NCBI GenBank assembly: GCA_963844055.1
Contig: CAWJMN010000002.1
Coordinates: 558,001 to 622,000, forward strand
DNA: 64,000 bases
Direction: 5' to 3'
Source: CAWJMN01 sp963844055
Lineage (GTDB): Bacteria; Planctomycetota; Planctomycetia; Pirellulales; Pirellulaceae
The first letter of the stretch is position 1. Every line of letters begins with the position of its first letter. Positions 18,522 through 28,403 of the stretch are shown here, one piece after another. The position numbers and the translations under genes are program-made. The notes below the pieces were generated by a model. The model was not told the origin of the DNA, did no database searches, and saw only the letters and a list, made by a program, of their open reading frames with translations.

Positions 18522-19876
18522 TTAGGACAAGAGTTCCAGGATGACTTTTCCCTGGCTGAGCGCCATAGGACGCCCAATCGGGGTCTGCATCTCCTTTTTA
18601 AAGTTGATGCCTAGCTGCCCCATAATGGTGGCATGGATGTCTTCAATATTGCGCGGATCCGCAATGTCCTGCATACGGTTCTTTTCATCGAGCTTGGGCG
18701 TTGGCGAAGTCTCGCCGACGACTTTGCCTCCTTTAATGCCACCGCCAGCCAGGGCCATGCTAAAGCCGTGGGGCCAATGGTCTCGTCCCCCGACAGGGTT
18801 TATTTTGGGCGTTCGGCCAAATTCCCCCCCAATGAGGATTAGGGTCTTGTCTAGCATTCCTCTCTGGGACAGTTGGGAAATGAGAGCGGCAATGGCCGGA
18901 TCGAGGATTTTGCAATTCTTCTGGCAGAAGTCGAGATTGTTGGCGTGGGTGTCCCAGCCCCCCAAGTTGACTTCGACGCAGCGTACGCCGACTTCAATCA
19001 GTTGTACGGCAGCCAAGCAGGAGCGGCCGAACGGCGTATCACCAAATTCGGCGCGGACCGACTGCGGCGCAGTACTGACGTTGAATGCGCTGAGCTGGTC
19101 GGAGGACATCATTTTGCGCGCGGCTTCCACACTGGATTGGTGGAGTGTTCGGCTCTCGTTCAGCTTTTGCAAACGTCCGCGAGCAAATTCCTTTTCCACG
19201 GGATTGAGCCCTGCCAGACGACGCTTGAAGCGGTCATCGGAGACGCTGCGCTGAATGTCGGGAATGGGGCCGACGGGATCAAACGTTTTGAAAGCATCGA
19301 ACTGTTCGCCAAGGTAGCCACCGCGGGCCGGCCACTGCCCCGGAAGGATAGAGATGTGGCGAGGGATCTCAAGGTTGTCCTCGGTTTGGTGACAGAGGAC
19401 GGCGCCTAGCGAAGGATGGATCAGTGTGGGGTCGGGGCGATAGCCGGTTTTTGTATTATAGGTGGCGCGCTCGTGGTCTCCCTCTTTGCTTACAAGCGAA
19501 CGAACGATCGAGACATGATGCATCTGCTCGGCCAAGAGTGGTAGGGTGTGCGCAAGTTTTATGCCTGGCGCGCGGGTGTCAATCGCGGTCGTTCCTTCAC
19601 TAATGTCTGTGTCTGGGTGTGGATCAAAGGTTTCTAACTGGCTGGGTCCCCCTTCCAGCCAAACGACGATGAGCGCCTTGGCCGCCGCAGGGGCGCAGCC
19701 GAGGCGAGTGATTTGGAATCGTCAGCGCGAGCGAGGTGCTCTGCCACAAGCGTTAGCCAACTAGCGCCGCCGAGCAATCCCGCTGCACGGAACCAATCAC
19801 GACGATGCAAGTCGCCTGGACGACGATTGTGTGAAGCGCTGCCGCAACCCATGGCGATTGTGCTGAAAGGATTCAT
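18522..19876 (-). pseudogene. DUF1501 domain-containing protein, frameshifted
   Basis: The start (ATG 19876) gives HRRDWFRAAGLLGGASWLTL, a Tat-like export signal, then drifts after SLASAAP. The correct continuation AAAKALIVVWLEGGPSQLE lies in another frame and runs to 18522 with GGWDTHANN, GGEFGRTPKINP and GGRDHWPHGFSMALAGGG, all DUF1501 (alkaline phosphatase/sulfatase-fold) hallmarks. Adding one C to the CCCC run (plus strand GGGG, 19690-19693) restores a single frame. It follows the DUF1549/DUF1553 gene by 8 bases, the usual planctomycete pairing; function of the pair is not established. Confidence 0.88.
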
Positions 19877-19884
19877 CGGTTGGC

Positions 19885-21621
19885 CTAGTGATTCCAGGAG
19901 AATTCGGTGCTGTTAAGAAGCGTCCAGTAAAGGTCTTCGATGGCCTCACGACGTTCTTGGCCGGTCCTTCCGGCGAGTTGCTCGCCAAAGTACTGGGCCT
20001 CTTCGGGACTTGGTTCACGGGTGAAGATCGCGAGATAGGCGACCTCAATCGTCTTTTGATTGTTGGGAGAAAGAGCAGCAAGGCGCGTGGAGGCATTGCG
20101 AACGAAGTTTTCCGTCGTTCTGTCACTGACGAGGCTGCCATTCATCATGATGAGTCGCTGCGGGATCGTACCGGCACGGACTTTGAACTCATCTTCGCCA
20201 ATATCGCCAAAACGACGGACAAACTCATTGGTTTGGCCGAACATATCCAATTGAGAAAAGATGTGGGCGGTGCTGTCGATGGTGGCCAACGAAGAGGACT
20301 GAATCAGCGACGAAGCCATTTGTTCTGGACGAAGTCGCGTGATGGGAAACACGGCCCAAGCACGTTCATGCTCTGGCAAGACGTCGAAGTCGGCACGGCT
20401 GTCGACCTGAAAGGGCTGGCTAAGGCAAATCGTGCGAATCAGGCGACGCAAGTTGTAGCCATTGGCGATAAAGTCGTCGACGAGCAATTCCATCCCAGGA
20501 GCAAAGGGGCCGGTGAGCGGAATATCGTCGATGGGGTCCATCAAAGGCTTGCCGTAGAGCAACGCCCAAATCCGATTGACGGCGGCTCGGGCGAAGGGGC
20601 GATTTTTAGGGCTGGTGATCCAGTTTGCCAGTTGCTCACGCCGCGAACCGTGCGCTGCGAGGATCTCGCTATTGAAGGGAACGCCCGGACTTACCAGCGT
20701 CTCTTCCTTCGCCCCTAAGTATTTGAACTTGTAATCCCGCTGCGTGTCGTAGACGCCGTTTAGACCGAACTGAGCGCTGGCGTAGAAAGCGACAAGCTGG
20801 TGAAAGTCCGACTGTTTCCCATCAACCGGATTATCGGGATCTCCCAGCCAAATATTGCCGAGCTTGTCATCATGGCACTGCAAGCAGTCAATTCGCATCC
20901 CTAAAAATGCGCGCGCTGTGCGGCCGGCCAGCTTGATGGTGTCAATCCGATTGCCTTCATCATTGACAATGGCGGATGTGAGAAAGTTGACGGCGGGCTT
21001 GGCCGTGGAAAAGCCGGTGTCTGCAACGAGCTCGCGCACGATTTGGTCGTAAGGCGTTTGCTTTTCGAGTTCTTGTGCAAGCCACTTCTTAAAGCGGAAG
21101 CGGCGATAGACAATCAGTTGCCCATCCTCTGTTCCAACAAGGGCTCGGGCGAAGCGTTCCGAGAAATAGTCACGGTAGCGAGCATCTTCGAGCAAGTAGG
21201 AGAGCCACCACTCTACCTGTTGATCGGCGGGAACTTTGTCCAAGTGGCGAAGCTCTGCCAGTGAAGGAACGGTACCTGTGAGGGCAAGCGACATCCGACG
21301 GATGATGGTCTTCGGCGATGCCGGCGGTGCATGAGGAAGATGAAGCGAGGTCCAAGTGCTGTTGAATTCTGCATTCAGCTTTTGAACGATGTCTCCTACC
21401 TGGCCAGGATCTTCGGAACGTGCAATTGGCGCTAGAGTGATTGCTGGGTCAGAAGAAACAGGCTTGACATCGAGTGGCGTGGCAGAAGTGGAAACGGAAT
21501 TTAAGCGATCCGGGCGAAAATCTTTGGGATCACGAACGCGGTCTCTTTGCAGGAGCATGTTGCCGACTGCGGCGCATCCTACCAAGAACAACGTCCAAAA
21601 AAGAAGATCGCGTTTCAGCAT
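19885..21621 (-). CDS. DUF1549 and DUF1553 domain-containing protein
   Basis: About 578 residues from ATG 21621 (TTG 21642 alternative). An N-terminal membrane anchor (LLFWTLFLVGCAAVGNMLL) is followed by DUF1549 (about 75-280, with RRMSLALTGTVPS and a single haem-like CLQCH) and DUF1553 (about 305-560, with ANWITSPKNRPFARAAVNRI and FTREPSPEEA). Such PSD1-type proteins are abundant and poorly understood in planctomycetes. Unlike many homologues it lacks an N-terminal cytochrome c domain. Coupled to the DUF1501 gene downstream. Confidence 0.9.
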   Translation of the reverse strand: MLKRDLLFWTLFLVGCAAVGNMLLQRDRVRDPKDFRPDRLNSVSTSATPLDVKPVSSDPAITLAPIARSEDPGQVGDIVQKLNAEFNSTWTSLHLPHAPPASPKTIIRRMSLALTGTVPSLAELRHLDKVPADQQVEWWLSYLLEDARYRDYFSERFARALVGTEDGQLIVYRRFRFKKWLAQELEKQTPYDQIVRELVADTGFSTAKPAVNFLTSAIVNDEGNRIDTIKLAGRTARAFLGMRIDCLQCHDDKLGNIWLGDPDNPVDGKQSDFHQLVAFYASAQFGLNGVYDTQRDYKFKYLGAKEETLVSPGVPFNSEILAAHGSRREQLANWITSPKNRPFARAAVNRIWALLYGKPLMDPIDDIPLTGPFAPGMELLVDDFIANGYNLRRLIRTICLSQPFQVDSRADFDVLPEHERAWAVFPITRLRPEQMASSLIQSSSLATIDSTAHIFSQLDMFGQTNEFVRRFGDIGEDEFKVRAGTIPQRLIMMNGSLVSDRTTENFVRNASTRLAALSPNNQKTIEVAYLAIFTREPSPEEAQYFGEQLAGRTGQERREAIEDLYWTLLNSTEFSWNH

Positions 21622-22039
21622 GACAGGCTTTCCGTTCCACAAGGCATTGTCGCCGGCACTTCCCCAACCGCCGCAGGACCGGCACCGTCGACGTTCGCCT
21701 TTCCCCGGTCAGCCCTTTTTGGGAGCATCTCGGAAAATCGATCCTTGAAACGATCGGGCGATTGTCTAGGTATGTATTATGGGAAGCCAAGGGATGGCTT
21801 CGAAAGAGCGGTTGGGATCTATGAGGAATTACCTTTGCCAAACAGGCTGGGTTTCAAAGGTCCTAAGAGCAAAATCCATTCCAGCTGGGTGACTTTTGCG
21901 GGGGATAGCGATCTATCTGCCGCAGAAAGCTTGCCTCAGACTGGCAAATTGGTGGGGAACCCTGTGGACGACATGGAGCTCAGCAACACCGAATTCGGCA
22001 ACGACCGGGCCTAGGGGCACTTCGGACGGGGCCTACGTC
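21622..22039. other. Divergent intergenic region
   Basis: About 420 bases between two divergently oriented genes. No supported gene; presumably carries both promoters, but no clear -35/-10 pair was picked out. Confidence 0.4.
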
Positions 22040-23425
22040 ATGGCGGAATATTCGCCAGGACCAGAATCGGCAAGCCTAGCAACGGCGGGCCTTCCGGGGG
22101 ACGTCATCGTAGCGGAAGCGATTGAAGAACCATCGCCGTCCCAAAATGCCTCTCCTTTACCGAAAAAAGCTCCCTTGGCAAAATCTTGGCCCCTTTGGAT
22201 CTGGCGGTCGCTTTGCGCGGGACTGCAATGGATGTTTGGCCTAGCGAGCTTGGTGGTCGTCCTCGCAGTGGTTAGCCTGATTCCCATCGTCCAGTTCATT
22301 GGCCTGGGCTATTTGCTGGAAGCGAGCGGACGGGTTGCCAAGAGCGGCAAGCTACGCGATGGGTTCATGGATATTTCCAAGTACGGCCAGATCGGTAGCT
22401 TGGTGATGGGGACCTGGCTGGTCCTATTGCCGCTGCGTGGGATTTCTACGCTGGCTGACGATGCCTACCGGATCGACCCGCATGGGTTCGCGGCGGGGGC
22501 ATGGCGATTGGGGTTATTGTTTTGTACCGGGGTGGCGCTATTACACATTGCCCTTGCCTGGTACAGCGGTGGAAAGCTCCGCCATTTTTTCTGGCCGCTG
22601 GTCGCCCCATTTCAACTCGGAAGCTGGATCCTGTTTGGAAAGATCGTGGGCCCGGTTCTGCGTCCCTTGATTGCCCGTCTTTCACCAGCGATGGTCGAAG
22701 ACCTGTATATGCCTCGTCCTTTGACCGACTGGTTCCCCCCAGCGATTTTGTGGAACGGCATTTGTCAGGGGCATCTTTACACACGCGCCCGAGATGGGGT
22801 GTGGGACTTTGTCACGACGTTTCCCCTGCGACATTATTTTTGGCTGGGGCTGCGTGGTTTTGTGGGAGCTTTTATTTGGTTGTTCTTGCCGGTCTTTTTG
22901 ATGGTCCTGGGAAGCACGGTGGCCAAACCGATCGCCGTACTACTGGGATGGGTGGGAGCACTGGGGCTGGCCTGGGTTTTGACCTACCTTCCCTTTTTGC
23001 AAACCCACTTTGCCAAAGAGAATCGCTTTTGGGCGTTGTTTGAACGGAGGGTGGTCAAGGAGCAATTCATCCGAGCCCCCCTGGCCTACTGGGCGTCGTT
23101 GACGGTGACGCTGCTGTTTGCCATTCCCCTTTATCTGCTCCGGATCGAATTGATTCCCAAAGAGCTGATTTGGATTCCTACGCTGGTATTTGTCGTCTTC
23201 ATTTATCCCGCGCGACTTCTGGCAGGATGGGCGTACGGCAATGCACTCCGCCGTACCAAGCCGACGTACTTCATCCTGCGGCTTGGGGCGTGGCTGGCGA
23301 CGCTACCCATTGTACTGCTGTACCTTTTGATCCTCTTCTTTTCGCAGTACACCTCTTGGACTGGAGCGGCCAGCCTGTTTGAACAGCATGCCTTTTTGCT
23401 GCCAGTCCCCTTTGTGGGACTTTAG
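22040..23425 (+). CDS. Multi-pass membrane protein of unknown function
   Basis: 461 residues from ATG 22040. A Pro/Ala-rich soluble N terminus (1-45) is followed by about eight to ten hydrophobic segments, e.g. MFGLASLVVVLAVVSLIPIV, LGLLFCTGVALLHIALAW, FLPVFLMVLGSTVAKPIAVL and LATLPIVLLYLLILFF. The stretch FIGLGYLLEASGRVAKSGKL resembles DUF4013-like integral membrane proteins. A role cannot be assigned. Confidence 0.75.
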   Translation: MAEYSPGPESASLATAGLPGDVIVAEAIEEPSPSQNASPLPKKAPLAKSWPLWIWRSLCAGLQWMFGLASLVVVLAVVSLIPIVQFIGLGYLLEASGRVAKSGKLRDGFMDISKYGQIGSLVMGTWLVLLPLRGISTLADDAYRIDPHGFAAGAWRLGLLFCTGVALLHIALAWYSGGKLRHFFWPLVAPFQLGSWILFGKIVGPVLRPLIARLSPAMVEDLYMPRPLTDWFPPAILWNGICQGHLYTRARDGVWDFVTTFPLRHYFWLGLRGFVGAFIWLFLPVFLMVLGSTVAKPIAVLLGWVGALGLAWVLTYLPFLQTHFAKENRFWALFERRVVKEQFIRAPLAYWASLTVTLLFAIPLYLLRIELIPKELIWIPTLVFVVFIYPARLLAGWAYGNALRRTKPTYFILRLGAWLATLPIVLLYLLILFFSQYTSWTGAASLFEQHAFLLPVPFVGL

Positions 23426-23440
23426 TATCGTCCGCGCATA

Positions 23441-23482
23441 AAAAATGCAGCTCGGCCCTGAGAATAAAAGGACCGAACTGCG
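23441..23482 (-). terminator. Imperfect hairpin after the membrane protein gene
   Basis: TGCAG-TCGG-CCT pairs with AGG-CCGA-CTGC with three internal mismatches; the A run on its left becomes a T run on the minus strand. Orientation does not match the upstream plus-strand gene, so its function is uncertain. Confidence 0.3.
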
Positions 23483-23825
23483 TTATGAAAAATAGCGGAA
23501 CCGATGAAAGTTTCGAGAGTATAGAAATCTGCCGTCGACTTGACAAGATACATTCTGGCCAAGAATCGCCCTGTTTTTTTCGGCGTCTTACACCCCGGCT
23601 TGGAGAGCGATTCCGCACGCGATTGAAGGGGCTTCTCAAAGCGCGGGGGCTGGTCCCCCAGGGGGATCAGGACTACAAAACAGAGGCCCCCTCCTGTGCA
23701 TTCCAGACATTGCCGGCAAAATGGGTAAGCACGCTTCCCCTGCGAGGAATAAGGAGGGAAAGCAACCCTAAGATATCGCCACTTTCCGGCCCTAATAACA
23801 CTCCTTTCGACCGAGGCTCACGGCA
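23483..23825. other. Intergenic region
   Basis: About 340 bases with a short GGGG/CCCC hairpin near 23645-23660 and no supported gene. Confidence 0.4.
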
Positions 23826-24206
23826 GTGCTGAAGCAATTCTCTCGCTGGGACATCCTGTGGGTGGTGGGCTATGCGGCCGTGCTATACGCCGTCATTGCG
23901 GGGATGTTTTATGGACGGAGCTGGGCCCGCGAGCTGTTTAGCTCCAATGCGGCCCAAGCGGACTGGGATCGGTGGCGTGACGACGTGGCCAATCAATCGG
24001 TTGCGGACAGCCCCGTCACTCGGCGGGTCCCCAAAAGTCAGGAGCCCCCTGCCCTGGTACTGATGCGTGATTACTTTGGGGTCTGCTTTGTGGGGGCCAT
24101 CCTGCTGAGCAGTGTTCTTTATGCGGCCTTCGTCTTTATGCTTCGTGGCGCGATCCAAAACCCTGGGCCGGTGATTGCGGGCCCCGACGATGGGCCTATC
24201 CACTGA
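23826..24206 (+). CDS. Small membrane protein of unknown function
   Basis: 126 residues from GTG 23826. Two membrane helices (ILWVVGYAAVLYAVIAGMF and FGVCFVGAILLSSVLYAAFV) flank a charged soluble segment of about 45 residues. No family recognised. It precedes chrA by 75 bases on the same strand, but a functional link is not shown. Confidence 0.6.
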   Translation: MLKQFSRWDILWVVGYAAVLYAVIAGMFYGRSWARELFSSNAAQADWDRWRDDVANQSVADSPVTRRVPKSQEPPALVLMRDYFGVCFVGAILLSSVLYAAFVFMLRGAIQNPGPVIAGPDDGPIH

Positions 24207-24280
24207 GGGTGTCCGTTGTTGATGGGCCCGAAGTGCGGCAAGCCGAACCACGATGATACGTAGAGAGTAGTTTTGAAACG

Positions 24281-25744
24281 ATGAGTGCGATGTCCCCAGC
24301 CACGGCAACTTCAGAAGACAGTGACACGGAACCGGAAGCACCGGCGCACGTCTCGTTTGCGGAGGCGTTTCGAGTCTGGTGCCGGGTGGGGCTATTAAGC
24401 TTTGGTGGGCCGACTGCGCAAGTCGCCGTAATGCACCAGATTTTGGTCGAAGAGAAGAAGTGGATCTCGGAATCGCGATTTTTGCATGCCCTGAACTACT
24501 GCATGCTTTTGCCCGGCCCTGAGGCGCAACAGTTGGCGACCTATTTGGGATGGCTGCTTCATGGAACACGGGGAGGAATGGCGGCGGGCGTGCTGTTTAT
24601 CCTGCCCGGCTTTGTGACGATTGCCATCTTGAGCCTGCTGTATGTGCATACCCTTGGAGCAGAGATTGGCATCACGGGCCATCTACTGGCGGCACTCTTT
24701 TTTGGGCTGAAGCCGGCGGTGGTCGCTATCGTCGCATCCGCAGTGCGACGGATCACTTCCAAGGTATTAAATCGTCCGTTGCTCATGGTGATTGCTGCAG
24801 TTTCGTTTACAGGAATCTTCGTTTTTGAAATTCCGTTTCCGAAACTGATCTTGCTGGCGATTGCGTTTGGCATGGTGGGAAGCAAGTTCTTTCCGACGCT
24901 CATCGCGACTGGCAAAGATGCCCATGCGGCACCAAGTGCCAATGGTGGTGGAGTGCTGGATGCACGTGCCCAAGAAATGCGGCGCCCCCTGTGGATGACG
25001 GCCCTGGTGCTTGGCTTTTGGCTTAGCGTCTGGTTCATCCCGCTGCTCATCTTGGAGGCTTGTTTAGGTCCCGACAGCATCTATGTGGAACAAGGCTGGC
25101 TGTTTAGCAAGTCCGCCCTCGTGACCTTTGGCGGCGCTTACGCCGTGCTTCCCTACATTGAAAAACAGGCCGTCGACAAATACGGTTGGCTGGATTCCTC
25201 CCAGATGATGGACGGCCTAGGAATGGCTGAGTCTACTCCTGGCCCACTAATCATGGTCGTTCAGTTTGTGGCGTTTTTGGCCGCCTATAAAACGCCTGGC
25301 GAACTTTCGCCAATCGAAGGAGGACTGCTGGGCTCGATCATTGCCGTTTGGGCAACGTTCGTTCCCTGCTTTTTGTTCATCTTTGTTGGTGCTCCCTATG
25401 TAGAGCGACTGCGAAGCAGTCGTTTACTGGCAGGTGGCCTATCTGTGGTGACGGCGGCAGTTGTGGGTGTGGTGCTTAACCTTGCGGTGGAATTCACGCT
25501 GGGCGTCCTGTTCGGTGATACTGGCGAACGTTATATGACGCTTGTCAGCCCTTGGATTGTGGCACGCTACTTCTGGCCAGAATGGAACACCTTCCTCTAC
25601 GCCAACGCGTTTCTGCTCGTGGTCTCGCTGTTTTTGGTGCTGGTATGGAAGCGATCCCTGTTTGTGGTGCTTTCCATCAGTTGCAGCCTAGGGGCGCTGA
25701 TTTATATCGGCTTGCACTGGCAAGAAATGATGAAGGGGCTGTAG
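24281..25744 (+). CDS. chrA: Chromate transporter (long-chain CHR family)
   Basis: 487 residues carrying two CHR halves. The first begins FRVWCRVGLLSFGGPTAQVA with LLPGPEAQQLATYLGW; the second has SALVTFGGAYAVLPYIE and GLGMAESTPGPLIMVVQFVA. Around ten membrane segments. Members export chromate as an anion, using membrane potential or proton gradient; many chromosomal homologues may serve other anions. Convergent with the RidA gene. Confidence 0.93.
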   Translation: MSAMSPATATSEDSDTEPEAPAHVSFAEAFRVWCRVGLLSFGGPTAQVAVMHQILVEEKKWISESRFLHALNYCMLLPGPEAQQLATYLGWLLHGTRGGMAAGVLFILPGFVTIAILSLLYVHTLGAEIGITGHLLAALFFGLKPAVVAIVASAVRRITSKVLNRPLLMVIAAVSFTGIFVFEIPFPKLILLAIAFGMVGSKFFPTLIATGKDAHAAPSANGGGVLDARAQEMRRPLWMTALVLGFWLSVWFIPLLILEACLGPDSIYVEQGWLFSKSALVTFGGAYAVLPYIEKQAVDKYGWLDSSQMMDGLGMAESTPGPLIMVVQFVAFLAAYKTPGELSPIEGGLLGSIIAVWATFVPCFLFIFVGAPYVERLRSSRLLAGGLSVVTAAVVGVVLNLAVEFTLGVLFGDTGERYMTLVSPWIVARYFWPEWNTFLYANAFLLVVSLFLVLVWKRSLFVVLSISCSLGALIYIGLHWQEMMKGL

Positions 25745-25795
25745 AACGATCCCTAACGGGAAATCCCACAGCCCCCCTCAAGTTTCATCAGCGAA

Positions 25796-26257
25796 CTATT
25801 CGACTTCGAAGATAGCTTCGATCTCGACCGAGATATTCCCCGGCAACGATCCCATGCCGACAGCGCTGCGTGCGCCAACGCCGGCATCGGTGCCAAACAC
25901 TTCGGCCCAAAGTTCGCTACAGCCGTTGATAACGGCGGGCTGCTGAGTGAACTCAGGAATGCAGTTCACCATGCCCAAGGTTTTGACCACGCGTTTGATA
26001 CGGTCGAGGCTGCCAAAGTGGGCACGAAGCGTCGCAAGGATCGCGAGGCCCGTTTGCCGAGCGGCCGAATATCCAAACGCCTGATCCACTTCTGATCCTA
26101 CCCGGCCGGTCATCAGGGTTTTGTCGCTCTTGAGGGGACCATGCCCGGAGACATAGGCCATGTTGCCCACCACGACGATTGGCTTGTAAACGCCCATCGG
26201 CTTAGGAGCTGGAGGAAGTTCGAGTTTCAATGCGGCAAGTTGGGCTTCAGCTGACAT
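25796..26257 (-). CDS. RidA family (YjgF/YER057c/UK114) protein
   Basis: 153 residues from ATG 26257. The pattern VGNMAYVSGHGPLKSDKTLM, QTGLAILATLRAHFGSLDRI and a C-terminal SVEIEAIFEVE fit the longer YjgF-like subgroup. The canonical catalytic Arg near the C terminus (in the LVEIE(A)-type ARSAVGMGSLPGN region) is present. RidA deaminates reactive enamines/imines from PLP enzymes; this longer subgroup may have another substrate. Confidence 0.87.
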   Translation of the reverse strand: MSAEAQLAALKLELPPAPKPMGVYKPIVVVGNMAYVSGHGPLKSDKTLMTGRVGSEVDQAFGYSAARQTGLAILATLRAHFGSLDRIKRVVKTLGMVNCIPEFTQQPAVINGCSELWAEVFGTDAGVGARSAVGMGSLPGNISVEIEAIFEVE

Positions 26258-26360
26258 GAGTGAGTACCAGATTAAATACTTGAGAGATGGGTAATCCGTC
26301 AAAAACGTAACGGAGGCATTATATCAAAGTGGTCACCCAGTGGGTGGCAACCCTGAGTGT

Positions 26361-26801
26361 CTAAGCATGAGGCTTTTTGTAGACGGCAGCGGGATCGACA
26401 AGCCGTTCTCCCACAACTTTGACCTCATTTTGCGGTGCATCGATCGTCGAACCTGGCAGCGAAACGACTTGCCTAAAAAAGCAGGTGCGAAACCCTTCGT
26501 GGCACGCAGCCCCCTTTTGATGCACCTTAATCAAGATCGTGTCGGCATCGCAGTCTACAAAGACCGAAACGACTTCCTGACGATGGCCGCTCTCTTCTCC
26601 CTTGCGCCAGAGACGGTTTCGACTGCGGCTGAAGTAGACGGCATAACCGGTTGCCATGGTCTCCGCAAACGATTCTGGATTCATCCAGGCCATCATCAGC
26701 ACCTCGCCCGACTGGGCATCTTGAGCGATGGCCGGCAGCAGGCCGCCGCCTCGGGCAAAATCGGGAATCACGTCTGACGAAGGGGAGGATGTCACGGACA
26801 A
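26361..26801 (-). CDS. hisI: Phosphoribosyl-AMP cyclohydrolase
   Basis: 146 residues. MMAWMNPESFAETMATGYAV, YFSRSRNRLWRKGEESGHRQ, then the metal-binding VDCDADTILIKVHQ and CHEGFRTCFFR are the full HisI signature. It opens the purine ring of phosphoribosyl-AMP, the third step of histidine synthesis, in the cytoplasm. HisE is not fused. No other his gene is adjacent. Confidence 0.95.
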   Translation of the reverse strand: MSVTSSPSSDVIPDFARGGGLLPAIAQDAQSGEVLMMAWMNPESFAETMATGYAVYFSRSRNRLWRKGEESGHRQEVVSVFVDCDADTILIKVHQKGAACHEGFRTCFFRQVVSLPGSTIDAPQNEVKVVGERLVDPAAVYKKPHA

Positions 26802-26848
26802 AACCTTTTCAAAGTGGCAGTACAGGGCAAACCAGTTCCCAGGGAAAA

Positions 26849-27304
26849 CTAGCGGGACTTCTTTTTAGGGACCGACTTCTTCTTGCGCGGCGCTTTTCGT
26901 GAGGAGGCTGCGGGAACTTGGCGTGAAACCGTCTTGGCCTTCTTGCGCGGAGACCGAGGAGACTTTGACTTCTTTTCTAGGGCCCGATGAGCCACCGCCA
27001 AGGCTTGCTCTACCCACAACTGGATTCGCCCGGGGGTCTCCAGCATGTCAAGCGGCACTTCATAATACTGCATGACTGGTCCAGCGTGACCAAACGGTCG
27101 AAATGGCTGGCTACCAATCGCTTCAAAACTGGGGCGATTGGAATCGTCGACTTTGAAGTACAGCTGGTCCTCGGCGAGTAGGGCGAAAAAGAGGGACCCC
27201 TGATAAATGCCAACGCCACCAAACATGTTGCGAAAGCGCAAGCCAGCCACCCAAGGACGCAAAGCCTCTTCAACAAGTCGATGGAAGGTTTTACTAACTG
27301 GCAT
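26849..27304 (-). CDS. TfoX/Sxy N-terminal domain protein with Lys-rich tail
   Basis: 151 residues. Residues 1-110 match the TfoX N-terminal domain (RFRNMFGGVGIYQGSLFFAL, LYFKVDDSNRPSFEA, MQYYEVPLDML). The last 40 residues are almost all Lys/Arg/Ser/Pro, a basic tail likely to bind nucleic acid. The domain occurs in competence regulators but also alone in proteins of unknown role, so a competence function is not claimed. Confidence 0.82.
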   Translation of the reverse strand: MPVSKTFHRLVEEALRPWVAGLRFRNMFGGVGIYQGSLFFALLAEDQLYFKVDDSNRPSFEAIGSQPFRPFGHAGPVMQYYEVPLDMLETPGRIQLWVEQALAVAHRALEKKSKSPRSPRKKAKTVSRQVPAASSRKAPRKKKSVPKKKSR

Positions 27305-27681
27305 GGCAATGACGTTTGGGCAAACGAGGGAATTGCTTTATCAAGATGGGAACGCTGGACTGTCGCCATTATACTCCCCCCTGGCAAAGATCGTACATTC
27401 CCTACATTCCATCCATCAGGGGCAATGCCTAGAACAGGTACTTTTTCAGCAGTCCCTGCTGCCAGGAGTGCCCGTCGTCGATAACCAGATCTGGACGATG
27501 GTCTCTGGAGTTGGCCGAGGACGGCCGCCAGAACCCCATCACTACCTCGCCGAGTAGGCGTTGTCCTCCGGAATGGATTCCCCCGGGAGGCCTCCGCTAC
27601 GTCCGAGCACCCCGCGCTGGCAATGGCTAGTGTGCCGTGCAACTATCGCCGAACATTGCTTGCAGAATACTGGGAATCTCC
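27305..27681. other. Divergent intergenic region
   Basis: About 375 bases between the TfoX-like gene and the glycosyltransferase. The open frames here are extensions or shadows of neighbours. Nothing recognised. Confidence 0.4.
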
Positions 27682-28365
27682 ATGGAACATTCATTAAGCG
27701 TTATTCTTCCGGTCTACAACGCGGAAGATGTCATTGCCCAACGCATCGCGCAGTTGCTGGAGGTCCTTCCTGACCTAACAAGCCGATTCGAGATCTGGGT
27801 GGTCGATGATGGCTCCACCGACCACACGGAAGAGATCGTTTACGATCTGCGGGCCACTTACCCACAACTGCGGCTTGCCCGTCATCCTTGGCAGCGTGGA
27901 ATGACTACGGCCGTTCAAACCGGCATGGCACGTTCGATGGGGGACATCATCTTTGTCCAGGAGGAAGATGCTCCCATTAGCGCGACCGACATGCGTCGCC
28001 TGTGGATGATGCGGCTGGATGAAAAGCTCGTGATGGCCCGGGCCCAGGCAGCCATGCCTGCCGTTGCACCGTTTCCTGCGGCCAGGCCAAAGCCACTGCG
28101 GGCTGGTTTGCTGGACCGCCTAGGAGCTTGGGGCGATGCGCTTCGTAAGATGGCTCAGGAAAAGTCTGACGCAGGTGGCATCCACATGATTCGTCGAGAG
28201 GCGGTGGATCAAATGCGCGACAATGAGTCGAGCCAGGAACAACTATCCATCATGCACCTGCCCGGAACGCAAGTTGCCCGCAATGATGGGGGCCACATGC
28301 CAATGCCACAGCAGACTTCTCCCTCATTTTTGAAGAACCTGCGTGACTTGGCCGTTGGAGAATAG
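27682..28365 (+). CDS. Family 2 glycosyltransferase
   Basis: 227 residues from ATG 27682. GT-A fold family 2 start LSVILPVYNAEDVIAQRIAQ, the nucleotide-binding WVVDDGSTDHT and IIFVQEEDAPIS where the DxD is replaced by EED. The C-terminal part is short and Ala/Pro-rich with no membrane anchor, so the acceptor-binding half is reduced; activity should be viewed with caution. First of three same-strand genes with spacings of 38 and 39 bases. Confidence 0.8.
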   Translation: MEHSLSVILPVYNAEDVIAQRIAQLLEVLPDLTSRFEIWVVDDGSTDHTEEIVYDLRATYPQLRLARHPWQRGMTTAVQTGMARSMGDIIFVQEEDAPISATDMRRLWMMRLDEKLVMARAQAAMPAVAPFPAARPKPLRAGLLDRLGAWGDALRKMAQEKSDAGGIHMIRREAVDQMRDNESSQEQLSIMHLPGTQVARNDGGHMPMPQQTSPSFLKNLRDLAVGE

Positions 28366-28403
28366 CCTTCCTGGACCAGAGATTTGCTCTGGAGAGTTTC
28401 CCC

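Noticed and set aside
27010..27642. 210-residue minus-strand frame upstream of the TfoX-like gene
   Set aside because: Overlaps the TfoX-like gene in another frame; composition is random.
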